NCBI GenBank assembly: GCA_944548615.1
Contig: OX155950.1
Coordinates: forward strand, 33,463,170 to 33,527,169
Source of the DNA: Micropterix aruncella
Taxonomy: Eukaryota; Arthropoda; Insecta; Lepidoptera; Micropterigidae
Length of the DNA: 64,000 bases
Direction of reading: 5' to 3'
The stretch's first letter is position 1. Each line of letters opens with the position of its first letter. The translations under genes and the position numbers were made by a program. The notes beneath the pieces are model-generated. The model did no database searches. It had not been told where the DNA came from and saw only the letters and a program-made list of their open reading frames with translations. This document shows, piece by piece, positions 1 through 11,479 of this stretch.

Positions 1-700
1 GTTTGTAGACAAAGACTGGCATTAGGTGGCGGACGAATAAAAGTATGTGTACGGAGGCTAGGCGTTGCCACTTCAGTTGTGTCAATACACAACGCGATGC
101 CTCATAAAACAAAAACGCCACTTGCAAAGCACTCACACAGTAATACAAATCGGTGCTTTCCACTCGCTATTCAGTGGAAATTGCATGGGAAATTACAGGG
201 GTTTTATTCAGTTCAATTAGGAATAATACAAGTAATAAAATCAAGTAACATTTTTCTACTTTGAATTACGTCATTTTCAGGAAAATGATTTTTACCCTAA
301 TCTCTGGAAGTATGTTTGATTCTAAGCAAAACTATAATAATTCTATGTCAGTAAGACTTAATGGCAGTAGTGATAGAAAAATGCAAGAATGCAAACCAAA
401 GCACAGTATACCAGACCGTAAAAAATTCTAAAGAGACATTTGAGTTGATCGACTCATGAATACCCCACTCCACTCCTGTCTCCTTTGCTTGTTCTTATAT
501 TCCATTACTCCCTTCACTATCGAGTTGACATACGTTACTAATCGCTGTGTTATATTCTTTATGATGAATATTACTTAAGTGTATTCATTTATGACTCCAT
601 TTATAAATCAATTGGCCCACATAAATTGTCACAATAACCCTGGCGATATGGCCGGAAGATATTGCCACTTGGAAATAGGCTCACCATATTGTACTCTTTT
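1..700. other. AT-rich non-coding, nothing recognised
   Basis: Short reading frames only, with no recognisable protein motif, repeat family or structured RNA on either strand. Confidence 0.5.
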
Positions 701-714
701 GTGTGTGCAATAAA

Positions 715-1050
715 GCTTTTCGAACAAACAAGCAGAAGCGTCTCTTAGGACAAAATTAAAATCGACATGACCTACGTCACGAGTCCAAGGGCTCGCATAT
801 CGCCACCACATGTCTACTACTCCGCCGACGCAGATGTTCAAGTATTTGAGACATTCGCCAACATTCGCGTGCGCGTAACGCTAATCAAAGGCGTTCGTCG
901 AGACATACCCCTCTGCTCATTTCCCTCGCACCCTATCCCCGCAATATCCTGTCGCTCGAGAGTGCGTCTACGGTCGTCTATGAACCTTCTCCTGCCCATC
1001 GGGTCGCTTTTAGCTGAATTTAACTCAGATGCGTCTCTCAGTGCCACTAT
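715..1050 (+). mobile_element. Family Y GC-rich repeat, copy Y1
   Basis: This block is much richer in GC than its flanks. It matches the reverse complement of 30720-30960 and the insert at 39989-40344: all three share a stretch around gacgcagatg (near 830 here) and another around tcgcaccct (near 930). The 40-kb copy shows terminal inverted repeats and a 5-bp target duplication, so I treat the family as a non-autonomous TIR element. The two overlapping reading frames here (767-1141 plus, 629-841 minus) have no known motif and are not conserved as open frames in the other copies. The ends are diverged in this copy, so the limits are approximate. Confidence 0.6.
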
Positions 1051-1059
1051 TCAGATTCT

Positions 1060-3340
1060 TCGAGAAATAACAGTTAGAGGAAAAGACGGAGACAGATTCA
1101 GAAAAAAAAGTGGTTATCACCCTAATTACAGTTGTTACTGAATGAATCGCATTATTTCATCAAGTAAGTTATTAAGCAAATGAACTATTCCTGATTGATA
1201 TTCATATTCTATTATGAATCCAGTATTGAACTATGTCTTGAAAATTTAAATTATTTTTAACATTTAAATTATCAATGAACTAAATAAATAAAAATGGTGA
1301 TTAACATTTTACATTAGTCAGTCAAAGCATAAATGAAAATAAAAAACTATTTAATAACAGTTAAATAGGGCGTAACGTTTATTAGGGCAGGAATACAATT
1401 ATTTTTAGCTATTTTCATATCTTTAGTATAATATACTATATACTAATCGCTTTGAATGACATCTTTGTTTTTTTAAGTTTTATTTATCAACCTATTATTA
1501 GCAATTTCCCTACTTTTACAGGTATTTAACGGGCTATTTCAACTATTTTTCATGCTGTCTGTAAGAATACCTGCTGATATCACCCAAGTGGTTTAGTTGT
1601 AAAGTGCCATATAGCTGCAATATCTTTAATTTGTGAGTATTTCGTTAAAACCCTAATAAAATGCAATCTTGATAGTTTTTTCTTCAATAAAAATGGCCAG
1701 GGGTATAAGGGTAGCTATAAGTCTAGGGAGCAACGTGACGCCCTCATTAGATCCCATTGTCTGCTCGAGGATACTAATTTTCCCGGTAGTCGCCTCCTTC
1801 AATTTTCGCGTCGGTAAATTCGCGCAATTCGTGAATCTCGGGGGTCGCGAGAGCCGTTTGCATACTCCAGCCAGTCAAATGCTAGACAAAATACCACAAT
1901 ACAAATACTACATACCTGGAGTGCACTAGCGCTTTATATATGAAGGCGCTTCAAAAAAACCGTACAAAATACGACAGATTTTTGTACGGTTGTTTGATTT
2001 GATTTTTTTACGGATTTTGTTCCGCTGTTTTTCAAAAACAACCAACCACGTATAGCTTGTAAGCTTGTAATGCCACTTTGCAAGTTTCAACTTGACAGAA
2101 TTTAAACTCCTCAAATTAAATACCTACCTACATTTCGATTGGTGATAAACATATTTTTTTTAAAAGAAAACAATTCAAACCTAAACTGTTTTATTTAAAA
2201 AAAAAAAAAAAACTTTTGGAATCATTATAGGAAATCTGCTCCTTCGATCAAAGTGGTGCATAAGGGGTTTGGCTATTTTCGAAGTGGTTATGTAAGCACA
2301 AAATACGGGGAACGTTTATGACGCCCGTATGACATCACTAGACTAGAAATGATAGCGAAAATCAATAAAATAGTGTTAAAGGACAGAAAATAAAAACTTT
2401 GTCAGGTGGCTGAGACTCTAGGCATCTCTGATAATCATTCTCATTTGGTGATAATGCGCCTGCATATTCGTCCGCAATGGCAATAGGAAACTGTTAGAAT
2501 TTCAAAACGAACTTTGTTGAATCCCACCAACCACATTCGCAAGACCATATCTGTTTCCAAATAACTTGAAGAAATGGCTGGATGGGCGGAAATTTTCAAG
2601 TACAACAATGTCATACAACTCTTTCAGGCCTTAGCGCGGATTACTATCTCGTCGGGATCACTAAACTTGGACAAAGATTGACCACTTGCATAGCCCGTCA
2701 CGGAGATTATATTTAAAAATAATTGAATTGAAATAAAAACACGTATTTTTGGAACCGCTTCCGTTCAAAACCGACTGTAATGCTTATAGAAAAGAGAGAA
2801 TGAGAGAGATTTCTAATTCTTTAAATGTTGGATTTGTTCCGTGGATAGCGTTACGTTGGCCTGCGTTTGAAAATTATTAGCCTATCGAAAGACTCTGGAT
2901 GTTTCCCTATTTTTGGAAATTTATTTTAGACGAAATAGTTTTCTGAATGTTTCCATAGAATAGTTAGGTGAATAGGTGCATTGCAAAACAGGAACCTCGT
3001 GGTCAGATTCAACAATACGGATTGTTGTAGAATACAACCCATAAGATGTGATTATTAATTTAGGTCATGTTACATTGCCACAAAAGACGGATCATAAAAT
3101 ACCAGCAGCATATTCGATCAGTCATACGAGTTTTGGATATTCGGAAATAGCGTGTTTTCACGAATTTCGTCCATTATGAGTCTGGACAATAAAATATCTC
3201 ATTTACGAATAATTGAGAGTCAACCTTATGCACACATTTTGTTACATGCAGTTTACTTGGTGATGGCTATTAAACTGGGGTTTTTTGTGACTTTCCGTGA
3301 CTGTCATTAATGCTTCGTTTGTTAGCTAATGTGGCTGGGC
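1060..3340. other. AT-rich non-coding with a small hairpin and poly-A run
   Basis: No gene recognised. Contents are a 12-bp-arm inverted repeat (1958-1969 with 1980-1991), an A-rich run near 2199-2217, and a pyrimidine-tract/AG|GT junction at 1521/1522. Confidence 0.45.
1958..1991. repeat. Inverted repeat, 12-bp arms
   Basis: Arms AACCGTACAAAA and TTTTGTACGGTT pair perfectly across a 10-nt spacer. It is too small to assign to a TE family. Confidence 0.6.
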
Positions 3341-3660
3341 GAGGCTAGGACACGTCTCTCCTAAAATATGTGGCCTGGATAGCCTTGTCGTTCGCCTTTT
3401 GTAGGTCCTGGTGTGTAATGGGGTTAACAACTGCGGGCAGGATATGAGGTGGTCTTAGTCCTGCAGCGCTCCACAGTTGCGTATTCGATCCTCTGTGTAG
3501 CCCCAGCGGACGAGATTGTCTTGACATCTTACCACACACGCCTTCAGTCTATTAAGACTACGCCAGGTGAGACATATAGGAGGAGTGGGACCCCGGAGCT
3601 ATCGGTTCGAGGATTGACTGCTTTGGAGCGGTTGTGCTCGGCTCAAGAATGACTTTCGCG
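3340..3660. other. GC-richer block, unassigned
   Basis: This stretch is less AT-rich than its flanks, with overlapping short frames on both strands (3345-3539 minus, 3449-3652 plus). I could not match it to any other repeat in the window or to a known protein. It is probably a degraded mobile element or an old exon-like remnant; I assign no function. Confidence 0.3.
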
Positions 3661-3774
3661 ATTTGAGGCGATTGTGGTGTGGTTCTTACTCGTGCAGTGG
3701 GTGTCTTTGGTCGTATATCACCTTTAGGTGTTCAGAATCATCTAGGATATCATGAGTATTGCGAGAGAAAAGGA

Positions 3775-3787
3775 AGGGGGGGGGGGC
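3775..3787 (+). repeat. Poly-G run
   Basis: Near-pure G tract following a purine-rich stretch. A second G tract lies at about 4926-4939. Confidence 0.7.
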
Positions 3788-3857
3788 GTCGATTTCGATG
3801 AGCAGATCAAGCTTTTCGATGGGAGAATGTTAGAGGCAGGCAGCTGCCTCTCTCTTA

Positions 3858-3897
3858 GAGAATTCTCTCTGGAGAATTCTCTCCAGAGAGAATTCTC
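3858..3897. repeat. Perfect inverted repeat, 18-bp arms, 4-nt loop
   Basis: Positions 3858-3875 and 3880-3897 are exact reverse complements around ATTC. The arms themselves are built from repeated GAGAATTCTC modules, so the structure is a palindrome made of smaller palindromes. Confidence 0.85.
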
Positions 3898-3899
3898 GC

Positions 3900-6055
3900 A
3901 GAAGCAGCATTGACGCTTTGATAACTCAACAACATCGACACTGATCAATTGCTAACATTTGCACCATTAGCGATTTAATCTGTTACACTTAAACCATGTC
4001 CTAAAGGTTATCATTCGTAAACAAGCCGCGCTCCGTGCATGGTCTCTTGCATAGTACCGTACACATTGTGCTGCAGACGTCATCCAATTTAGGGGATGAA
4101 ATTTTTCAGAGTGGTGAATAGCTGGCCGTGAACGCGTCTGGAGCTGATTTCATTTTCTTTTTCATGACGCTCTTCACGCGTGGCGTCTTCCTGATTAAAT
4201 TTTATTTCATTTAAGGCTTGGGGACAGGCAAAAGGCACTTTCCGTGAGTGAGGGCAATATCAGGATTCTTACAAATGATTCTGCTACAAAATTATATACG
4301 TATAGGTAGTAAAAGACGATATATACGATGTGATGTATGTATGTACTTTGTACGATGTACGATATAAAGAAACATTTATAGCGCATATATATTCTATTGA
4401 GCGAGAAACCCATTGACGAAATTCGGTAAATATGCTCAAAATAGCTGTTTTATGGAATATCATAATAATCGCTATAGATATATAGAAACAAAAATCTCAG
4501 ATTAGAAACCTTTCGTCTTACTAGTTTGTACTAAAATTCGGAGAAAATTCACCTGGTGACTTTTAAATTTTTTGCCTAATTTTACTACAAAACTAATGAA
4601 TGTTAGAATAGAATAGAATAACCTTATCGTGCTAAAAATATCATTACAATGAATAATACAATGGTTTTATAAAAAAATAATAAACATGGCAGACTTATCA
4701 CTCTAATTATATCCTACAGTCAATCATTTGATAAGGAACCTAATTTTTAATTGTGATGTACACTTAATAGTATTAAAGTTACATTTAATAGTGTTAAATT
4801 ATATAGATGTAGTACACTTAATAGTATTAAAGTTAAATTTTAAATAAAGTAATAAAAATAAATGCCAAAAAGTTTGGTTTACATTTTTTTAATAGGGAAG
4901 GATAAAAAAGAGGAAAAGGTGGGCGAGGGGGGGGGGGGGTTGCGGTATTTTGGATATTGGATGATTTTCAACCCCTCATCGTCAACTAATTGGCTCATAC
5001 CCGTAGATTGACATTAGGATATATTATTTAAACATCGTAATCTGAAAAGCATTATGGTCACTTTGGCTACTTTTTATCAATATTTATCATAAGGCATAGA
5101 CGTTTATTCAATAAAACTTCTGTGACATAAATACCCCTCCTTAATTTGGCCATTGACTGCTCGACATTTGCTGTATTGTAGGGAGTCGAGAAATCTGTAA
5201 CAATAACAAACCTGTATTGTATTTTAAAACAAGACAAAGGATGCAACAAGAAACTTTTCATACTTTTAATATTTCACAATCTTGTCTAAGAGCTTTGCCT
5301 TTACAAAGTAGTTTTTCTAATATTATTATTAAATAATAGGTTTTAGAAATTCTTAAAGTTTTTGAATAAATAGGTCATTTGTTTTCATGTCAAATCATTG
5401 TTCACTGTAAATTCGTTGGATTACTATACTTAAAATTTTAACGCACATACTAATCGATCTTCAAAATAGTAGACGTGCTGTATAAATCAACTCGAAAGTT
5501 TTGATTTTATTCCGAAGCTTTCTCTCTGTTTTCTTTATCAAGCGATTACTAGCAATCATAAATAACGCATTCTTTTTGTTGATACAACCGCTATCGTAGT
5601 TTTCCTCTCTCGTTTTTCGGAAAATATGACGGTAGATACGTCGAAAAATTTGCATAAAAATGACGCTGGCGCATTTTATGACTTATCTCCATAAACTGCA
5701 CCCCGCCACTGTTTCGCTTCTGGCATCTGACGACGCGGACGGGCGCCCTTTGCAATTTTCCGGAACGTCGCATTCGTTTAAGAAAGGCTAAGATAGGCCG
5801 GTGCTTGTATATTAAATCAATTATACGACTGTTAAATATTTTACCTTTATACATATAGAGCAGATAAGCGGCAGAGAGATAATGGTTTTGTTGAAAAAAT
5901 GGTCATCAAACTAGCCTCGCGATTTGCGCAGGCTGACGTCGCAAACTTCGAAAGCCGACTGGTAAGCAGGCGGTGGCGACAGGGCGGCAGAATAATTTAT
6001 CCCGCCCCTCTCTGACTTCTCCAGCTCCTAATGGTTCTCCTAACGGTTCCCCAGT
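3900..6055. other. AT-rich non-coding
   Basis: No gene recognised. A module beginning gtacacttaatagtattaaa occurs twice about 54 bp apart (4758 and 4812), and a G run sits near 4926. A GC-richer island lies at about 5690-5790, with no recognised coding content. Confidence 0.45.
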
Positions 6056-6059
6056 TTTC

Positions 6060-6500
6060 TTAGGCTGGCCCAACTCATGGTTCAGCTCCCATCCGGTAGC
6101 CTCCTCGAAGAGGGACTAAACCTGCAAACGCCGCTAAGAACTCCTGCGGCTTAAACCTGCAGTCGTATACACTTGGCATCGGAAGTGCAGATCCGGAGGG
6201 AACACCTCGGACGGAACTAGGCGGTTCGTGCACCGGGCTGCGACAGCCAATCGCTTGCGCAATCCGGCGAATAACCGGGGGAGTCTGGAAACGTACGTTT
6301 CCTAAGAAGTGGGTGGCTAGTTGTTGACCTGGCTTCAAGTATCCTTAGAAACGATCCGTCGGCAACCCGATACCGAGTGAGCTTTATGAGCTTACGAGCT
6401 AAGAATATCCGCTAACGTCAGATAGAGGCCGCGCAAGCATCCTCGGATCTGTGACCAGACTGGATTTACTGTGGATTGTGCTTGTCTAAAGTCTTTGCGT
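6060..6500 (+). mobile_element. Family X GC-rich dispersed repeat, copy X1
   Basis: A GC-rich block in an AT-rich setting. It aligns collinearly with 10880-11470 and 62690-63595. Shared landmarks in order are caactca near the start, ccggtagcctc, aataaccgggg, gaaacgatccgt, taacgtcag, and gaggccgcgcaagc followed by gtgaccagact. No open frame is conserved between copies and I see no TIRs, poly-A tail or LTR ends. Class is unknown; a non-autonomous retroelement or tandem-derived repeat are both possible. Confidence 0.75.
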
Positions 6501-7750
6501 TCATCCCACGGGATAAAGTATGACAACAGTCGTTATAATTCTTTGGAGTGAAAGGTTAACCCGTGGTAATTGACACCCAGCAATCCAACTCCACTGATAA
6601 CTCGCTCGGTGAGTATGTTGCACTATGCATATTGTCCAGATTCGGTCGGGTCAAATAATTAATGAAGATCTATTTTTCACACTTCCCGACTTCTTTGGAT
6701 GTTAGGAATACTGTTCGTGCACTATGCATAATGCTCTATTAATCTCTTAATCTATATGGCCTACCAATATTTGGAAACACTCATCCATGCTTTTTCTTAC
6801 CTAAATTCTCGTCGCCAGTCCTATGAATACTCACCTTCCATTGAAACAATAAAGGTTCGAGGGCGCCAAATCGTAACGGGCAAGTGCCAAGGCGTCATAA
6901 TAAGGGTGGGTACACATTACCCTCCGGTGACCGAACCGGACCAGAGCCTTTGGCCATTTAGCGTGCGAATTATGCTTTGCCGAAATGCCGAACGCTTTTC
7001 ATGCGTGACTTTGCCGAAATTAGAAGGGGAAAGCCAGAAATTATTTCTACAATTTCGCCACGGTATTCATTTTATTTTCCTGCTGGTTTTCCGACAAATA
7101 CATTTGGGGACCGGGACAAAAACGTATTATATAAATTACCAATGTGTATTATTAGTTTTTTTTTACTTTTGCCTTTCAATTTATTTGAATTTAAAGCGGA
7201 TCTTGCCGCAGTGATGCGTCCTCTTTGTTTTGATAAACGTCGCTGCTTCTGGATCCCTGCGATTCAAACCATCTCTCATCTGTAATTTTATATATTTAAA
7301 TATTATTAACTAGAATATAAGCCCCTTCATAACAGACCGTTTTCTAAATAGAGGACCGGGATATAATTGGCCGATAAATAGAATTGAACTATTTCAAACT
7401 TATTTTTCTATCGCTTCGTCAACATGATGAAAGAAAAATCTTTTATTCATCGTAAAATGTTCTTAATTTAGTATTTTTTTACACTAAAATCAATTTTTCT
7501 CAATGTAAATTTGTTATTCTTTTTGTTTCCAATGCTGTCTGCTCTGTTTCTGTGTACATTTTTTTTCGATTTTGCTGTATTGTTTTCCCGTGATTAATTT
7601 CATAAGACCCATACTACTTCCAAGAACATTTGACAACAATAAATATATATTTGTATTTCTTTAATTATCCTTTGCCGAGGTTGAGCTACCATAGTTTTAT
7701 GGTGTAATACTATGGTGTAATAGTTATCTATTATAATAAACTTTATCGGC
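6500..7750. other. Non-coding, unassigned
   Basis: Two overlapping plus-strand frames (6756-7214, 6977-7285) cover a mixed GC/AT segment. Neither shows a known domain, and the overlap in different frames argues against both being real. The stretch from about 6900 to 7060 could be a degraded MITE, but I found no partner copy. Confidence 0.35.
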
Positions 7751-7754
7751 CTAC

Positions 7755-7970
7755 CAAACGACGAAGAGGTAAAGTATTGTGAATGTGCAAAAAAAACGTG
7801 ATGAAGATGGATATCTACATGTTGACACCCTCCGAGACGATTAAAACCATTTCCAGACTGAAGTCTTTCTATGTGTCTGTCTATCTGTGTGTATTCCTCC
7901 ACGATAGCGCCCAAACTTTTCATCCGAATGGGCTAAAATTTGGGATGAAGGCATCATTCGGTCATGGTAC
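7755..7970 (-). mobile_element. Family V dispersed repeat, copy V1
   Basis: Read on the minus strand it aligns with 45840-45965 and with 23530-24020. Shared landmarks are ccatgacc, a conserved core ggcgctatcgtggaggaat, then a purine-rich acacac run and a segment ending cattcacaatactt. It looks like the 3' portion of a dispersed retroelement. Short frames crossing it on both strands are incidental. Confidence 0.7.
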
Positions 7971-8084
7971 CTACACATTACACTCGGAATTAATAATTGT
8001 ATTAATTAGTGTGGAGAAAAGCTACGTATTTTTTTTACAAAAACAAAAAATATATACAATAATATTTCCTTTTAATTTGTTTCA

Positions 8085-8086
8085 GG
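8085..8086 (+). promoter_or_regulatory. Candidate recursive splice junction
   Basis: A pyrimidine-rich tract ending tttaatttgtttcag is followed immediately by gtaagc. The 3' splice-site consensus therefore abuts a 5' splice-site consensus with no exon between, the form known for ratcheting points in long insect introns. Function is inferred from motif only. Confidence 0.3.
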
Positions 8087-8419
8087 TAAGCGAAATGTCA
8101 ACGTTGCACTCTCAAATAATTTAATCGTAAGTATCTGAAAATACTAGATTAGACTAAATCATCTTAGCTGCATGCTCTTCTGCTCATTCATGTCTTCCAG
8201 CAAACCGTTTTCCTGGTCGGTATCTGATCATGGAGATGGTCGGTGACTATCTTTTTCTAAAAATAATAATTTTATTGTTTTTTTTTATTTTACCCTGAGA
8301 TTTAAAATCTCAATTTTGCAAAAGGCTGTCCCGCCTCTGTCAGTTGCTACTTTGGCATTGCCTCTTAGTCAAATCATATGAGGTCAAAACTTGATGTACA
8401 TATAAAACCGTTGCAAAAA

Positions 8420-8468
8420 GGTTATATACGTATTTTGCAACGGTCTTACCGTTGCAAAATATATAACC
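8420..8468. repeat. Long imperfect hairpin
   Basis: 8420-8444 pairs with 8448-8468 across a 3-nt loop, with a 4-nt bulge in the left arm. The module ccgttgcaaaa also occurs a third time just upstream (8408-8418). Confidence 0.7.
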
Positions 8469-8469
8469 G

Positions 8470-9470
8470 TTGAGAAAAAACAGTCGGATTTTTTTCCTGA
8501 GAAAAACGCCATATGCTTGAACTATCTTTCTCCCCGTTCATTTTTTCTCAGCGCTAGAAAATTCATTTTTCTTCAGCTTGTTGTATTGTCAATATTGCTT
8601 ATATATAATCCAATTCCCTTCTCCTTGCCGTTCTCACGCTCATTTGTTTATTTTTTCCGCTTTCCTTTTTCCCCTCGCGTTTTCATTTGTTTTTTCAGTT
8701 TTATTTCCGCAAGGGTCTCGTAATGGCTTCATGCGAATCGGATAAGGGTGAAAAGAAGTTATTATGTAAAATCTGCACTACTTTACATAGTTCCCCTCTA
8801 TAATGTAAAAGAACCGTACGCGGACTTACAAACATATAAAAAAGTGCCTTAAACAATTTCTTGTACTAAATTTACGATAATGTATACTTTCGTGAATGTT
8901 TTCCGATAGGGCGGAAGTTTGTGAAATTGCCAGGTATTGAACACAGTTCGTTCGTCCGCCTCGCGTGACTGGCCCGGTAAATAGGTCTTCGATTGTATTA
9001 TTTTTAATACCCCCAATAAAGTGGATATATTACGGAATCATTACGGCGTAACGATGTAATCAATGAATTTGTATTCAGGTCTTCGGTAAAACATTCATGC
9101 AGGAAAGGTCGCCTGAAAATGGGATAATTTTCGAGTTATCGGATACTTTTCTATTTCTATCTAGGCCCTTGGATATAAATCGTGGCGTTGCAGTGGGCGG
9201 TGGATGTCACAGAAGCGTGCACTTAGCCGCATTAGTGTCATATGCGCCGATGTGACGTTGTGACATTTTACAGAATAAGCAGCACTCTAGTGGGTGAAAA
9301 ATACATTTTGCGGATATCTTGGCCTTAATCCTTACAGTGATAGCTTTAACAGTGTATCGCTTTTAGCTTTGAAGGATAGATTTCGATGTGCTCACACAAT
9401 GTTCTCATATACCAAATATCTGGATCTTAATATTTCCGTGAAAATTGGGCCTTATTTGCTTGCTTAATTT
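8470..9470. other. AT-rich non-coding
   Basis: Nothing recognised. A pyrimidine-rich stretch (8530-8700) gives a hydrophobic short frame (8517-8723) that reflects composition rather than coding. Confidence 0.4.
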
Positions 9471-10146
9471 AAATTGCTTGTATTTTATTTTATTTATTTA
9501 TTTAAGAATTAATTATTATAAAAAAATGATTTTGATTACAAAATAACTAGAACCGAATGGCAAAAACTTAATGTTATGCATATTTCACTCTGCTACCCAA
9601 CTGAGACAAGTTCGTTCTAGGGTGGACAGGCCTCCTATATTACAATAAATTATTTAAAGGTTTCAGTAAAATGCTCATAAATTGCATTAAAATGAGTTCA
9701 TCAAAAACAAACAAAAATCTCAATTCCATTATAAAATCGGAATTACATGAAACATAACACTCCGTTAAATAGAGTGTAGAAATAGAATACACTTAAAAGC
9801 GAAATAGAGATAAAAATAAACTTATAAGAAAGAAAACAAAGATAAAGTCAAAAGATTTTTTTTTCAAATGTCATTAATATTTAAATGGAAAGTAATATAA
9901 AATTAAATATAATTATAATTAGTCATAAGTAGAATTCATTGTCAACATATAACGGTAATTTTTTTGGTAATTAGTTAAACTTTAAAATATAATAAACATA
10001 CTTATAAATATAATTTTAATTTGTTAGTTATATAACATTTGATGAATAGTCGGTCATGGCTCGTTAACCATTTCTTTACTTTATTTTTAATGAGCTAAAT
10101 GTCAAATTCATTTTTATTTCCATATTGATCAGATTGTAAAATCTCG

Positions 10147-10153
10147 GCGTAAT

Positions 10154-10184
<31 letters not shown>

Positions 10185-10692
10185 TTTGTAACGAAACAGA
10201 TAGTAGGTGGTACATTTCATTAATAACATAGTGCCTTACATAATATGCTCTAACCTACTATCCTATAATATTGTTACAATGCATCCGTTAATAAGGCTCT
10301 AATCTAGATATTATATGTATATATATATATATATACATGCATATACATATACATATATACATACACATATACACATACATACACACATACATACATAAAT
10401 ATATACACACATATCCACATATACATATACATACACACACATACATATATACATATACACACACATATATATCTACATATATTTTTATTTTTACATATTA
10501 TATATATTTTTATTTTCACATTACACTAATGTTTTAGAGTGTATGGACTTTTTGATGTTCGCAAAGGTATCATTGAATATGTCGTTTCCTTGGCAGTTCA
10601 TATCGAACGCGCGACACATCCTACTTATAGGTTTATTATACGATAAATTATTTTCATGTAATAGGTTGGCAAATGTGTTATTATTTAGTATT
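10147..10692 (-). mobile_element. Nested LINE 3' end with (TTTA)n tail
   Basis: This segment is absent from the homologous LINE copy at 34.2 kb. It begins with about eight TTTA units and, on the minus strand, ends in a short frame (10521-10715) whose composition resembles a LINE C-terminus. A (CATA)n/(AT)n microsatellite occupies its middle. Exact ends and target duplication are not clear. Confidence 0.6.
10311..10510. repeat. Compound microsatellite (AT)n/(CATA)n
   Basis: Alternating tata, cata and caca units. The short frames predicted across it on both strands are artefacts of the repeat. Confidence 0.9.
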
Positions 10693-10879
10693 GAAAGAGT
10701 AATGTCTTTGTCCAAATTATGTTTTCATCCTGGGTATTACTAAGCTATTTTCTAAAATTTGTCTCGTTGGTCTTCGGTTTTGAAGTATTCCAAAGGTTAA
10801 ATAATAATTTGACAATAGTCAAAATATAGCTTTAGGAGGGTAGTTTTTAGGAAAAAATGGCTACAATCAAGAACATTCT

Positions 10880-11470
10880 TAGGTTGGTCTAACTCACCTT
10901 TCAGCTTTAATCCGGTAGCCTCACCAAAGAGGGACTCTGCGTGCGACTGCAACCTGCAGTCTATGCCAGTTGGGATCAGACGTATGGATCCGGGGAAACA
11001 CGTCAGGCGGGACTGGGCGGTTTGCGTACCAGGCTGTGTCAACCACAGTTACACAATGCGGCGAATAACCGGGGGGTCTGGAAACGTATGTTTTCAAAGA
11101 AACGGGGCAGCTATTGACCTGTCGTCACCTATCCTCAGAAACGATCCGTTGGCCATCCGATCCCGGGTGACCTTGATGAGAGAAGGACTCCACGTATCCG
11201 CGATAAATTCAATAACTGAATTACCTTTTACGTCAGTTAGAGGCTGTACCAAGCGACCTCAAGTTTGTGACCAGACTGAGGGATGGAGGAATTCGTTCAA
11301 ATCTGGTAGTAAGGACGCGAGGTCCGCCCACTGGGTAGCACTCCCTAGTGCCTCGCGATAAGGCGTTGGACTCTTGCGGGCTGTTGACGTAGCTTGACTG
11401 TAGATCGTATTGTCGTATTGGGACATATGTATCATTAATCTTTCTGTACCTGTCACCTTAGGATGCCGCG
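10880..11470 (+). mobile_element. Family X GC-rich dispersed repeat, copy X2
   Basis: Collinear with X1 and with the later half of X8. It contains aataaccgggg, gaaacgatccgttgg, atccgatcccgggtga, gtgaccagactga and then the block ctagtgcctcgc...aaggcgttggactcttgcgggctgttgacgtagc. That last block is shared with 42380-42430 and, reversed, with 54110-54150. The frames at 10963-11361 plus and 11259-11474 minus are not conserved in the other copies. Confidence 0.75.
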
Positions 11471-11479
11471 ACATACACT

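Larger units (their letters stand above)
9475..10745 (-). mobile_element. LINE 3' end (family B), split by a second insertion
   Basis: The left end carries a (TTTA)n tail. The sequence from 9480 to 10146 aligns with 33540-34230, and the match resumes at about 10692 (gaaagagtaatgtctttg), aligned with 34240. The uninterrupted copy shows that 10147-10692 is a later insertion. On the minus strand the outer part encodes the FGQRHYSF motif of the LINE reverse transcriptase C-terminus, with in-frame stops. The element is 5'-truncated and dead. Confidence 0.75.

Noticed and set aside
767..1141. 124-residue plus frame in Y1
   Set aside because: The frame is not maintained in Y2 or Y3, so Y is treated as non-coding.
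4758..4840. Duplicated acacttaatagtattaaag module as a transposon target duplication
   Set aside because: Only 54 bp apart, with no element between; simple local duplication.
6756..7285. Two overlapping plus-strand frames as a possible gene
   Set aside because: They overlap in different frames, lack motifs, and have no splice or promoter context.
10304..10537. Opposite-strand frames rich in Tyr, Ile, His, Val and Cys
   Set aside because: Products of the (CATA)n/(AT)n microsatellite.
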